64,000 nucleotides of DNA, from positions 434,001-498,000 of the forward strand of contig JAWKUN010000006.1 in the NCBI GenBank assembly GCA_041398565.1. Direction: 5' to 3'. A program made the position numbers and the translations under genes. The stretch comes from DATGPD01 sp041398565 (GTDB lineage Bacteria; Planctomycetota; UBA1135; UBA2386). The notes beneath the pieces were generated by a model that was not told the DNA's origin, made no database searches, and saw nothing but the letters and a program-made list of their open reading frames with translations. Of the stretch, positions 1-8,634 are shown in pieces. Numbering within the stretch: the stretch's first letter is position 1; each line of letters begins with the position of its first letter.

Positions 1-262
1 ACAGCTCCTGCACCACGTCGTTCGTGTCGGCGATCTCGCGCACGACGCCGCCGAGCCGACGGTGCACCGTTCGCTGTACCCAAGCCAGGTCGCGAACCAG
101 CAGCGTGCTGATCGCCTGGCGGTCGCCACCGCGGGCGGCGAGCAGCAACGCTGCCGTGTCCCCCGGGTGCCCGGCGCCGGGTTCCTGGCCGTGCTGGCTG
201 CTTGCGTCCGCGGGCACGGGCGACACGATAGCCGCTCGCTTCGAGGCCACGTGCGTCCGCAT
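1..262 (-). CDS. ECF-type RNA polymerase sigma factor, N-terminal part (runs off the left edge)
   Basis: Reading the minus strand gives an open frame that continues past base 1. From an ATG at 262 (or a GTG at 226) it encodes an Ala-rich N-terminus, then a helix with the sequence TAALLLAARGGDRQAISTLL and a segment ending DTNDVVQEL. The D-x-x-D-V-V-Q-E-L pattern is the conserved sigma-70 region 2 of ECF factors, which binds core RNA polymerase. About 87 codons are visible; region 4 lies outside the window. It is divergent from the kinase starting at 299, an arrangement common in planctomycetes, where ECF factors sit beside membrane Ser/Thr kinases. No convincing Shine-Dalgarno sequence is seen, so the start is uncertain. 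Confidence 0.7.
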   Translation of the reverse strand, partial: MRTHVASKRAAIVSPVPADASSQHGQEPGAGHPGDTAALLLAARGGDRQAISTLLVRDLAWVQRTVHRRLGGVVREIADTNDVVQEL

Positions 263-298
263 CGGGTGGGCGCTCGCGGCCGGGCGTCGCCCGAGGAC

Positions 299-2839
299 AT
301 GGACCCCCACCACCGCGCTGCAGAAGACCGCTACCTCTGGGCGCTGGAGACTGCCCGCCGCTACCGCGCGTCCCGCACGGCCGGCGACGCCGAGCCACTC
401 GAGCGCTGGTTGGCGCAGTTCCCGGACGATGCCGACCTGCTGCGCGGGCTGGTGGAAGACGACGTGCCTGCGGCGGGCGGCGAACCGAGCCCGAGCGAGA
501 GTCTCGACCTCCCGGAGGCGCCGACGCGCCTGGGTCCCTTTGCCATCGAGTGCGTGCTGGGGTCAGGCGGCATGGGGACCGTGTACCTGGCCGTGCAGCG
601 GCTCCCGGTCGAACGCCGAGTCGCCCTGAAGGTCATCAAGCTGGGAATGGACACCGCGCAGGTGCTGCAGCGCTTCGCACTCGAGCAGCGCACGCTCGGC
701 GCCATGAACCACGACGGGATCGCCAAGGTGTTCGACGCCGGCGTCACCGACCACGGGCAGCCATGGTTCGCCATGGAGCTGGTCGAGGGTGCGCCGATCA
801 CCCACCACTGCGATGCCAGGCGCGCCGCCCTCACCACGCGCGTCCGCCTCTTCCAACGCGTGTGCGACGCCGTCCAGCACGCCCACCAGAAGGGCGTCAT
901 CCACCGCGACCTCAAGCCCAGCAACCTGCTGGTGAGCGACGATGGCACCAAGGTGAAGGTGATCGACTTCGGCGTCGCGCTGGCCCTCGATGCAAACGCC
1001 TGGAACGCGTCGCACGTCACCGAAGTCGGACTACGCCTGGGAACACCGACCTACATGTCGCCGGAGCAGGCGGCCGGAGACTCGAGCGCAGTGGACACGC
1101 GCAGCGACGTGTTCTCGCTCGGCGTCGTCTTGCACGAGCTGCTCGCGGGTCGGCTGCCACCCTCGCTCGAGCCCGACGAGGACGCCGCTGCGCACCGTGG
1201 TCAGAGCCTGGTCGAGCTGCGCCGGCGCCTGCGCGGCGACCTGCGTTGGATCGTGGAGCGCGCGCTGTCTCCCGAACCGGAGCGGCGTTATCGCTCGCCG
1301 AACGAACTGGCACAGGACCTGCAACGGCACCTCGACGGCGTGCCGGTGCAGGCCGCCCCGCCCGGACTCCCGTACGTCCTGCGCAAGTTCGTGCAGCGGC
1401 ACCGCGGGCGCGTGATGGCCATGGCCGCCGTCGCCGTCGCGTGCCTGCTGGGGCTGTTCGGGACGCTGTGGTTCGCGCTGCAGGCGCAACGCCGGGCGGC
1501 CGAGTTCGACCTGTTGGCCGGTGTCGTGCACCTCGAGTCGGTGCGGGCAGACGAAGCCACCCTGTGGCCGCCATGGCCAGAGCAGGTCGAGCCGATGCGC
1601 CGCTGGATACGCGAGGACGTCGCCCGCTTGTTCGCCATGCAATCCAGGATCGCCGCCACCGTCGCCGCGCTGGCGCCCCGCGCCACTGCCGACGCTGCGG
1701 ACACGTTCCTGCACGACACACTCGATGCCCTGCACGCCGGCGTGGAGGTACTGCGCCAGGAGGTGGTGCCGAGCGTCGAGACGCGCCTGCGCTGGGCCGA
1801 GGGCCTTGCCGAGGCGACGACCAGCGGGGCGCAGGCGCGCGCGGCGTGGCACGCTGCGCGGATGGCGATCGCCCGAGCCGACGACGTGGTCGCGAGCCGG
1901 GCCTACCGCGGGTGCGGTATCGAGCTGACCCCACAGACCGGCCTGCTGCCCATCGGCATGAACCCGGTGACCAAGCTGTGGGAGTTCTACGACCTGCGCT
2001 CGGCGGCGACGCTGCCGTCGGATGCGCCACAACGGCTGCCACTACCGCGCCACCGGCCCGATGGCAGCCTCGAGGGTGTCGACGACGGCGGCATCGTCTT
2101 CGTCCTGCTGCCGGGCGGCAGCTGCACGCTCGGCGCACAAGCACGCGACCCGGCAGCGCCGCGTTTCGATCGCTTCGCCCGCGATGACGAGACTCCGACC
2201 ACGGTCGAGCTCGCTCCCTTCTTCCTGGCGCGACACGAGGTCACGCAAGGCCAGTGGCAACGGCTGACCGGTACCCTTCCGGCTCTGCACGCTCTGGGCC
2301 AGCGTCCCGACGGCGACGAAGCCGCCATCGACCGGCGCTACCCACTCGAGCACGTCGACTGGGAGACGGCCGACCTCTGGCTGCGCCGGCACGGACTGCG
2401 CCTGCCGAGCGAGGCCGAGTGGGAGTACGGGTGCCGCGGCGGCAGAGAGTCGATCTGGTGGAGCGGCGACGAGCCCTCCTCGCTGGCCGGGGTCGCCAAC
2501 GTCCTCGACCTCCGCGGCGAGCGCCACTGTCCGAACTGGGGACGCCAGATCGGCGACTTCGACGACGGCTTCACGCGCGTGGCACCGGTCGGCAGCTTCC
2601 GCGCCAATCCGTTCGGCCTCTACGACGTCCACGGCAACGTGTGGGAGTGGTGCGAGGACCTGTATGCGCGGCGCGGCGGCGCGGCCGACGACCGCGGTGC
2701 CTTCACGCACCGCGTCGCTCGCGGCGGGTGCTTCGGCGACCCGGCCCAGTTCGCACGCTCGGCGATCCGCTACGACTACTCGTCGAAGTTCCGCGGCTAC
2801 GACGTGGGCATGCGCGCAGCGCGCAGCTTGCAGCCCTGA
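299..2839 (+). CDS. Membrane Ser/Thr protein kinase fused to a formylglycine-generating-enzyme-like (SUMF1) domain
   Basis: An 846-residue protein starting at the ATG at 299, which has a purine-rich CGAGG just upstream; the frame is open further 5', but that stretch overlaps the divergent sigma gene. The Pkn2-type kinase domain has a glycine loop GSGGMGTVY near residue 87, the VAIK-type lysine in ALKVIK, HRDLKPSN near 200, DFG near 222 and GTPTYMSPEQ. A single hydrophobic helix lies near 370-394. The last ~250 residues are a SUMF1/FGE-sulfatase fold with RLPSEAEWEYGCRGG, NPFGLYDVHGNVWEWC and a final RGGCF segment. The copper-binding cysteine pair of true FGE enzymes is not visible at the usual place, so the outer domain is more likely a binding or sensor module. 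Substrates are unknown. Confidence 0.9.
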   Translation: MDPHHRAAEDRYLWALETARRYRASRTAGDAEPLERWLAQFPDDADLLRGLVEDDVPAAGGEPSPSESLDLPEAPTRLGPFAIECVLGSGGMGTVYLAVQRLPVERRVALKVIKLGMDTAQVLQRFALEQRTLGAMNHDGIAKVFDAGVTDHGQPWFAMELVEGAPITHHCDARRAALTTRVRLFQRVCDAVQHAHQKGVIHRDLKPSNLLVSDDGTKVKVIDFGVALALDANAWNASHVTEVGLRLGTPTYMSPEQAAGDSSAVDTRSDVFSLGVVLHELLAGRLPPSLEPDEDAAAHRGQSLVELRRRLRGDLRWIVERALSPEPERRYRSPNELAQDLQRHLDGVPVQAAPPGLPYVLRKFVQRHRGRVMAMAAVAVACLLGLFGTLWFALQAQRRAAEFDLLAGVVHLESVRADEATLWPPWPEQVEPMRRWIREDVARLFAMQSRIAATVAALAPRATADAADTFLHDTLDALHAGVEVLRQEVVPSVETRLRWAEGLAEATTSGAQARAAWHAARMAIARADDVVASRAYRGCGIELTPQTGLLPIGMNPVTKLWEFYDLRSAATLPSDAPQRLPLPRHRPDGSLEGVDDGGIVFVLLPGGSCTLGAQARDPAAPRFDRFARDDETPTTVELAPFFLARHEVTQGQWQRLTGTLPALHALGQRPDGDEAAIDRRYPLEHVDWETADLWLRRHGLRLPSEAEWEYGCRGGRESIWWSGDEPSSLAGVANVLDLRGERHCPNWGRQIGDFDDGFTRVAPVGSFRANPFGLYDVHGNVWEWCEDLYARRGGAADDRGAFTHRVARGGCFGDPAQFARSAIRYDYSSKFRGYDVGMRAARSLQP

Positions 2840-2888
2840 GGCACACTTGCGCACGCTGTGAAGCCGTGCCCTGGCGATGCCGGCGCCG

Positions 2889-3671
2889 CTACGGGTGGGG
2901 CAGCAGCTTGATGAACGCGAACACGGCGCCCTGCGGGTCGGCGATCACCGAGAAGCGGCCGACGTTGTCGATGTCCATCGGCGGGACGATGGGCGTGGCG
3001 CCGAGCGATGCCGCCTTGGCGAAGGTCGCGTCGCAGTCGTCGACCATGACGTAGCCGAGCCAGCACGGTGGCGCGTCGCCCCAGCCCTCGTTCATCTCGA
3101 GCATGCCACCGAACTGCTTGCATCCCGGCAGCGTCCACTCGGTGTAGGCCATCGGCCCGGTGCTCTCCTTCGCCTCCCAGCCGAACAGCGTGGTGTAGAA
3201 CTTCTTTGCCGCACTGGTGTCGCGCGTGTTGAGCTCGGCCCAGCCGAAGTTGCCGGGCGTCATCGGCGATCCGGTGGCGCCGCCTCGGCCCTTGGCCTGG
3301 TAGACGGAGATCTTGGCACCGGTCGGGTCCTCGAGCATCGCCATGCGGCCGGTGTCGGGGATGTCCATCGGCGGCATCACGACCTTGCCGCCCAGCGCCG
3401 GCACGCGCGCCACCGTGGCGTCGACGTCTGCGACCGACACGTAGAACATCCAGTGCGGCGGCACGCCCTCGAACATCGGACCGGCGAGGTGGTAGACACC
3501 GCCGAGTTCGTCGCTGCCGTTCTTCACCAGGTGGTAGGTGAAGGAATCACCCATCGGACGATCCTCGTAGCTCCAGCCGAAGAGTGCCGAGTAGAAGCTG
3601 CGCGCGCCGGCCACGTCGGTGGTGCCGAGTTCGCTCCAGCAGAAGGTGCCCAGAGGTCGCGATTCGGTCAT
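2889..3671 (-). CDS. Tandem VOC-family (glyoxalase/bleomycin-resistance fold) protein
   Basis: A 260-residue cytosolic protein made of two homologous vicinal-oxygen-chelate domains, roughly residues 1-128 and 135-260. Each half has an FCWSEL/FGWAEL opening, a FYSALFGW or FYTTLFGW helix, a PPMDI strand and a closing DPTGAKISVYQ or DPQGAVFAFIK strand. Single chains with two modules fold like a glyoxalase dimer. The ATG at 3671 has an AGGAG Shine-Dalgarno about 8 bases upstream. Relatives with this exact layout are usually annotated as VOC family proteins or hydroxylases of unknown substrate; no reaction can be assigned. It is convergent with the kinase gene and divergent from the hydrolase at 3854. 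Confidence 0.85.
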   Translation of the reverse strand: MTESRPLGTFCWSELGTTDVAGARSFYSALFGWSYEDRPMGDSFTYHLVKNGSDELGGVYHLAGPMFEGVPPHWMFYVSVADVDATVARVPALGGKVVMPPMDIPDTGRMAMLEDPTGAKISVYQAKGRGGATGSPMTPGNFGWAELNTRDTSAAKKFYTTLFGWEAKESTGPMAYTEWTLPGCKQFGGMLEMNEGWGDAPPCWLGYVMVDDCDATFAKAASLGATPIVPPMDIDNVGRFSVIADPQGAVFAFIKLLPHP

Positions 3672-3853
3672 GGTGATCTCCTGAGACGGAAGGGGACCGG
3701 GCAGCGTAGGCCGTGCTCAGCGCGAAAGCAGTCAACGACACCGTTGTTTCCTGCCCGACCGAGGGCCAGCGAGCCTGGTGCGCCGAGCCGCACGTCGTCG
3801 CGGGCGCGACGATCCGGTCCGCGACCGCAGAGCGCGGGTGGCATGATGACGCG

Positions 3854-4573
3854 ATGACGACCTTGCGCAACCGAGCCGGCGAGCTGCTCGACGCCACGTT
3901 CCACCCCGGCCAGCCAGGGGATCGACGCGTGGTTGCGATCGGACACGGTGTCACGTCGCACAAGGACCGCCCGTGGTTGATCGCGCTGAGCGAGTCGTTG
4001 ACCGCTGCCGGCATCGCCTCGGTGCGCTTCTCCTTCGCCGGCAACGGCAGCTCGCAGGGGCGCTACGGCGACGCGACCATCTCCAAGGAGATCGAAGACC
4101 TCGGCGCCGTGGTGGACGCGCTCGGGGACCGCGTCGTGGTCTACGCCGGACACAGCATGGGAGCCGCAGTCGGTACCCTGCGCGCGGCGAGAGATCCGCG
4201 CATCCGCGCCCTGGTATCGCTGGCCGGCATGGTTCACATCGGCGCCTTCATGCAGCGCGTGTTCGGCCACCTGCGCCCCGACATCGATTGCATGCTGGGC
4301 AAGCCGCAATGCCCTCTGACCACCGCGTTCCTCGAGGACGCGTTCGCGCACCGCGACACCCTCGGCGCCGCCGCCCAGGTGTCCGTCCCGTGGTTGTTGG
4401 TGCACGGGACCGACGACGAGCTGGTGCCGCTTCAGGACGCGCACGACGCTCGCCGGGCCGCCAGCGACCCGACCTCGATCGAGATCGAGGGAGCCGACCA
4501 CCGCTTCACCGGTCACGAGCGAGCGATGGCCGAAGCGGTCGTGTCGTGGCTGCAGCGGGTGCATCCAGCCTGA
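3854..4573 (+). CDS. Alpha/beta-hydrolase family protein
   Basis: A 239-residue protein. The nucleophile elbow GHSMGA puts the catalytic serine near residue 101. The likely acid lies in HGTDDELVP (~186-188) and the histidine in EGADHRFTGHE (~216), so the triad is complete. The oxyanion region is the early VVAIGHGVTSHKDRP segment. No signal peptide is seen, so it is probably cytosolic. The frame is open back to a GTG at 3713, but only the part from the ATG at 3854 looks conserved, and CATGAT lies 6-11 bases before it, suggesting a leaderless or near-leaderless message. It resembles dienelactone-hydrolase or serine aminopeptidase-like small hydrolases; substrate unknown. Confidence 0.85.
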   Translation: MTTLRNRAGELLDATFHPGQPGDRRVVAIGHGVTSHKDRPWLIALSESLTAAGIASVRFSFAGNGSSQGRYGDATISKEIEDLGAVVDALGDRVVVYAGHSMGAAVGTLRAARDPRIRALVSLAGMVHIGAFMQRVFGHLRPDIDCMLGKPQCPLTTAFLEDAFAHRDTLGAAAQVSVPWLLVHGTDDELVPLQDAHDARRAASDPTSIEIEGADHRFTGHERAMAEAVVSWLQRVHPA

Positions 4574-4735
4574 ACCGCGGGCGTCGACGCGGCCGACGAC
4601 ACCAAGCGGGAGGACGCGCGTTCGGTCCGCTTGCCAGCACGGTCCGGCGAGCCCGCGCCTCGGGCACTGCCGCGCGTGTCGAGCACGGCTCGACTTCGAA
4701 CCGTCAGGGAAGGGCACGGCGTGCACGGAGCCGGC

Positions 4736-4741
4736 TATAGT
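4736..4741 (+). promoter_or_regulatory. Possible -10 element of a leaderless hutF promoter
   Basis: TATAGT ends nine bases before the hutF ATG and no Shine-Dalgarno is present. A transcript starting about seven bases after this hexamer would begin at the start codon. No good -35 box is visible, so this is only a suggestion, strengthened by similar placements at 9526, 15138, 37451 and 43383. Confidence 0.3.
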
Positions 4742-4749
4742 CGTCGCCG

Positions 4750-6147
4750 ATGGTGGCGCACACTCACCTCGAGTTCGAGCACCTGCATCAACCGAGCGGT
4801 TGGCTGAGCCCAGGCTACCTCGAGATCGACGCGCACGGTGACATCGCCGAGGTCGCGGCGGCGCGGCCGCTCCACTGGCCGAACTCGGCGCGCAGGGTCG
4901 CGGGCTACGCGATCCCCGGCCTACCCAACCTGCACAGCCACGCCTTCCAGCGCGCGTTCGCCGGCTTCGCCGAGCACCGTAGCCATGCCACCGACACGTT
5001 CTGGACCTGGCGCGAAGCGATGTACGCTTGCGCCGACGCGATCGATCCGGACGCACTCGAGGACATCACGGCAATGGCCTTCCTCGAGATGCTCCGCGCC
5101 GGCTACACATCGGTGGCCGAGTTCCACTACCTGCACCACGACAAGACGGGCCTGCCTTTTTCCGACCGCGCCGAGGCGAGCTGGCGCATCCTGTCCGCAG
5201 CGACCAGGGTCGGTCTCGGCCTGACGTTGTTGCCCGTGTTCTACCAGCGCGGTGGCTTCGACCAGCCGCTCCAAGCGCGGCAACGGCGCTTCGCGCACCG
5301 AACCGTGGACGAGTTCTTCGCCACCTGTGGTCGGGTGCTTGCGCGCATGCGTGGCGAGCGCATCTGGCGCTTCGGCGCCGCCGCGCACAGCCTGCGAGCG
5401 GTCGAGGAACGGGCCTTGCACGACGTGGTGGCGGCCTTGGACCACCACGATCCGAGCGCGCCGATCCACATCCACGTCGCCGAGCAGCAGCGCGAGGTGG
5501 ACGATTGCCTGGCCAATCTCGACGCCCGCCCCGTGGCCTACCTGCTGAGTCGGTTCAACCTCGGACCACGCTGGTGCCTGGTGCACGCCACCCACGTCGA
5601 CGATGGCGAGCGTCTGGCGCTGGCGCGCAGCGACGCGGTCGCGGGCCTGTGTCCGACCACCGAAGCCAACCTCGGAGACGGCATCTTCCCGGCCGACACC
5701 TTCATGGGCACTGCCGGGCGCGTCGGCGTGGGGAGCGACAGCCAGATCGAGATCGACCCGTGCGCCGAGCTGCGCTTGCTCGAGTACGGCCAACGCCTAC
5801 GCCGCGAGGAGCGCAACGTGCTGGTCGGCGAAGGCACCGGCCACGTCGGCCGCCACCTCTGGCAGAGCGCCTGTGCCGGTGGCGCGCAGGCCTTGGGCCA
5901 GGCCGTCGGCGAACTGCGACCCGGGCGGCGCGCCGACATCGTCGGGCTCGACCCGCAACATCCCCGCTTGCTCGGTCACTCTCCCGACACCGTACTCGAC
6001 GCGTTCGTGTTCGCGGCCGGGGCCGGGGCCGTGCGCGACGTCTGGGTGGGCGGACGCCACCTGGTGCACGACCGCCACCACCACGCCGAGGAAGAGATCT
6101 GCGCCTCGTTCCGCCGAACCATGCACCGCCTGTACCAGCGCGCATGA
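4750..6147 (+). CDS. hutF: Formimidoylglutamate deiminase (HutF)
   Basis: A 465-residue amidohydrolase that hydrolyses N-formimidoyl-L-glutamate to N-formyl-L-glutamate and ammonia, in the five-step histidine degradation pathway. The metal-binding HxH pair is H62/H64 in PGLPNLHSHAF. Further zinc ligands lie in IHIHVAEQ and in the LVHATHV segment, and GVGSDSQIEIDP near the C-terminal third carries the catalytic aspartate. The TDTFWTWREAMY and VAEFHYLHHD segments are characteristic of HutF within the amidohydrolase superfamily. Length matches the family (~450-460). The stop overlaps the ATG of the next gene (ATGA), and that gene makes the enzyme acting on its product, so the two form an operon. 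hutH, hutU and hutI are not in the window. Confidence 0.93.
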   Translation: MVAHTHLEFEHLHQPSGWLSPGYLEIDAHGDIAEVAAARPLHWPNSARRVAGYAIPGLPNLHSHAFQRAFAGFAEHRSHATDTFWTWREAMYACADAIDPDALEDITAMAFLEMLRAGYTSVAEFHYLHHDKTGLPFSDRAEASWRILSAATRVGLGLTLLPVFYQRGGFDQPLQARQRRFAHRTVDEFFATCGRVLARMRGERIWRFGAAAHSLRAVEERALHDVVAALDHHDPSAPIHIHVAEQQREVDDCLANLDARPVAYLLSRFNLGPRWCLVHATHVDDGERLALARSDAVAGLCPTTEANLGDGIFPADTFMGTAGRVGVGSDSQIEIDPCAELRLLEYGQRLRREERNVLVGEGTGHVGRHLWQSACAGGAQALGQAVGELRPGRRADIVGLDPQHPRLLGHSPDTVLDAFVFAAGAGAVRDVWVGGRHLVHDRHHHAEEEICASFRRTMHRLYQRA

Positions 6148-6962
6148 GCAATGCCCCCTACCACGTGCGGCCGGCGCGCGGCCAGCGCACGCCGCTCCTG
6201 TTGAGCATCCCGCACACCGGCACCGAGGTCCCGGCCGGGCTCGGGCCGCGGCTGGCCAGCGGCACTGTCGCTGCTCTCCCCGACACAGACTGGCACCTGC
6301 ACGAGCTGTACGACTTCGCTCCGGAGCTCGGAGCGACGACGGTCTTCAGCCGCTACACGCGCTACGCCGTCGACCTCAACCGGCCGCGCTCGCGGCAAAG
6401 CCTCTATCCCGGCCAGACCGAGACCGGGCTGGTGCCGACCGAAACCTTCGCCGGCGAGGCGATCTATCGAGCTGGCGACGAACCGATGGCGGCCGAGATC
6501 GAAGACCGCGTGCGACGCTACTGGCAACCCTACCACGACCGCTTGGCCGAAGAGCTGCGCTCGCTGCAGCGCGAGTTCGGCTACGCCCTGCTGTTCGACG
6601 CGCACAGCATCGCCGGCTTCGTGCCACGGCTGCACCCCGACCCGCTGCCCGACCTCATGCTCGGGGACGTCGACGGCACCTCGTGCGATGCCGCACTGAG
6701 CGACGCGGTTCTGGCCGTTCAGCAACGCAGCGGATACCGCGCGACGCGCAACTTTCGCTTCAAGGGCGGACACATCACGCGGGCATACGGCCGGCCGGCC
6801 GAGGCAGTACACGCTCTGCAGCTCGAAATGAGCCAGCGGATCTACATGCGCGAAGCCGCGGGCGCCCCGCTGGACATCGAACTCGCTGAACGCCTGCGCC
6901 CGGTCCTGCGAGCCTCGCTGCAGGCATTCCTCGCCGCGGGGCGCGCCCTGCGGCCAGGCTGA
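6144..6962 (+). CDS. hutG: N-formylglutamate deformylase (HutG)
   Basis: A 272-residue protein of the N-formylglutamate amidohydrolase family, converting N-formyl-L-glutamate to formate and glutamate, the last step after HutF. Diagnostic segments are LLSIPHTGTEVP near the N-terminus, YAVDLNRP, the LFDAHSI metal-binding strand in the middle, NFRFKGGHITRAYG and HALQLEMSQRIYM near the C-terminus. Length is typical (~265-270). Its ATG lies inside the hutF stop (ATGA), which indicates translational coupling. The gene is convergent with the SGNH hydrolase gene, with only seven bases between the stops, so no terminator fits there. Confidence 0.93.
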   Translation: MSNAPYHVRPARGQRTPLLLSIPHTGTEVPAGLGPRLASGTVAALPDTDWHLHELYDFAPELGATTVFSRYTRYAVDLNRPRSRQSLYPGQTETGLVPTETFAGEAIYRAGDEPMAAEIEDRVRRYWQPYHDRLAEELRSLQREFGYALLFDAHSIAGFVPRLHPDPLPDLMLGDVDGTSCDAALSDAVLAVQQRSGYRATRNFRFKGGHITRAYGRPAEAVHALQLEMSQRIYMREAAGAPLDIELAERLRPVLRASLQAFLAAGRALRPG

Positions 6963-6969
6963 CACGGGG

Positions 6970-8634
6970 TCAGCGTATCGCCGATGCGACGGCGGCGGCC
7001 ATCACGCCGTATCCCCGGTCGGTGCAATGACCGTCGGCAATGAAGAGCTCGGCCCGTGGCGTCGTGCGCAGCAGCTCGGCGAACGGCGGCTGCAGCGACA
7101 CGAAGGGCACCCCGGCCGCGGCCGCGATCCCGGCCACCAGAGGGTCTCGCACCGGATCCGGTTCCGGGTAGGACAGCAGCCACACTTCGGTCTTTCGCGC
7201 CCGGCACAGTGCGATCATGCGCTGCAGGTGAAAGCGCAGCGTGGAGAGGACGCCGTCCGGCCCGGCGTCGTCCGCCAGAGCAGCACACACACGCGTGCGC
7301 GCTTCGTCGGACAGACCAGACAGGACCTCGGCACGCGCCTCCGCGGAGTAGTCGGCCGCGCCCAGCTCGACCTGACGCACCAGGAAGGCGCGGTCGCCGT
7401 TCTGCAGAAACGCGGCGAAGAGGTCATGCAAGGCGGCGGCCGGCTGCTCGCGGCGTGTGAGGTTCGCGCGCATCTGCAGCAAGGCCGGTCGCCACGGCTC
7501 GTCACCGCGGGCAGACTCGAGCACCGCTCGCATGCACGCCAGCGCGCGCGCCGGCTGGCTGGTCGCTGCGGTCTGCACCAACAAGACCTCCCAGGTGCGC
7601 ACGTCGTCCGGGGCCGCGGCCAACACCTTCTCCGCCACTCCGATCGCGGCATCCGACTCGCCCGCGGCCGCCAGAGCCTGCGCCAGCTCGGCACCGACCT
7701 TCGGGTCGGGCACCGACGAGTAGGCGGCCCGCAGCTGGTCGAGCAGCTGGCCACGCCGGACGGCATCACCCTTCGCCACGGCGACGCGCACCAAGCGCGC
7801 CCATGCCGCCGGCGCCAGCTCGGGAGTCTGCGCGGCCTCGAGCAGCAACGGCTCGGCAGCGCCCCACTCGCCACTTGCCAGGAACGGCTCCGCGCGCGCG
7901 AGCGGCCCGGGCGCCGGAGCTGGCCCCGCGGTCAGCGTGTGCGAGAACGCCGCGGTCTCGAGGGTCAGGCTCTCACCTTCGACCCGCCAGCGCATCGGCT
8001 CCACCGCGCCGGTCGGCATGATCAGACTGGCGCCGGCATCGTCGAGCAGCCAGCGCAGCTCGTCCTTGCCCAGGACCACGCGACCGTCCGGCTCGAAAGT
8101 CACCTGCAACTCGCCAACGTGCCATGTGCCGACGAACGCCGGCGCCGCCGAGCCGCCGCGCACCCAGTTGGCCATCATGCCGAACACCTGGGGTAGACGT
8201 AGGCGCCAGCGAAAGCCGTCGGTCGGCGCGGCGACGAGCTCTTTGTCGAGCACCCGAGCTGGCCGCACCACCGGGTCGTTGATCCCGACGAGGATGCACA
8301 CGAGCTTGGGATCGTGGCGCAACAGCTGCTGCGGCAGCCGCAACAGCACCTCGCGCGAGGACTGTCCCGGCCACCCCCCGTTCACGACAGCAGACCGGTC
8401 GCCGCGGGCACGCAGCAGCGCCTCGAGCTGGCGCGGGTAGGAACCCGCGCGACCGGTAGCGCCGAGGCCGTAGGTGAACGAATCACCGACGCACAGAATG
8501 CAGCGATCCTCGCCGACCGCATCGCTGGTCCGCCGCGACCAGACGATCCACGCTCCGAGTTGCAGCGCCAGCTCCAGGGCAACCAGCGCCATAACGGCGC
8601 CGAGGACGCAGGAAACGAGACGGCGGCGCTTCAC
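6970..8634 (-). CDS. Membrane-anchored SGNH hydrolase with an internal TPR-like insertion
   Basis: A 554-residue protein from a GTG at 8634 that overlaps the stop of the upstream phosphoesterase gene (GTGA). The N-terminus is KRRRLVSC followed by a ~25-residue hydrophobic helix, a membrane anchor or uncleaved signal. Catalytic block I is GDSFTYG (Ser near 50), an N-x-x-G-type segment VNGGWPGQS follows, then VGINDPV. The closing block with Asp and His, IADGHCTDRGYG, is only near residue 533. Between them sit ~350 residues: a short beta-rich part and then Ala-rich helical repeats resembling TPRs. It could be a carbohydrate or lipid esterase acting outside the cytoplasm; the substrate is unknown. 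Confidence 0.78.
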   Translation of the reverse strand: MKRRRLVSCVLGAVMALVALELALQLGAWIVWSRRTSDAVGEDRCILCVGDSFTYGLGATGRAGSYPRQLEALLRARGDRSAVVNGGWPGQSSREVLLRLPQQLLRHDPKLVCILVGINDPVVRPARVLDKELVAAPTDGFRWRLRLPQVFGMMANWVRGGSAAPAFVGTWHVGELQVTFEPDGRVVLGKDELRWLLDDAGASLIMPTGAVEPMRWRVEGESLTLETAAFSHTLTAGPAPAPGPLARAEPFLASGEWGAAEPLLLEAAQTPELAPAAWARLVRVAVAKGDAVRRGQLLDQLRAAYSSVPDPKVGAELAQALAAAGESDAAIGVAEKVLAAAPDDVRTWEVLLVQTAATSQPARALACMRAVLESARGDEPWRPALLQMRANLTRREQPAAALHDLFAAFLQNGDRAFLVRQVELGAADYSAEARAEVLSGLSDEARTRVCAALADDAGPDGVLSTLRFHLQRMIALCRARKTEVWLLSYPEPDPVRDPLVAGIAAAAGVPFVSLQPPFAELLRTTPRAELFIADGHCTDRGYGVMAAAVASAIR

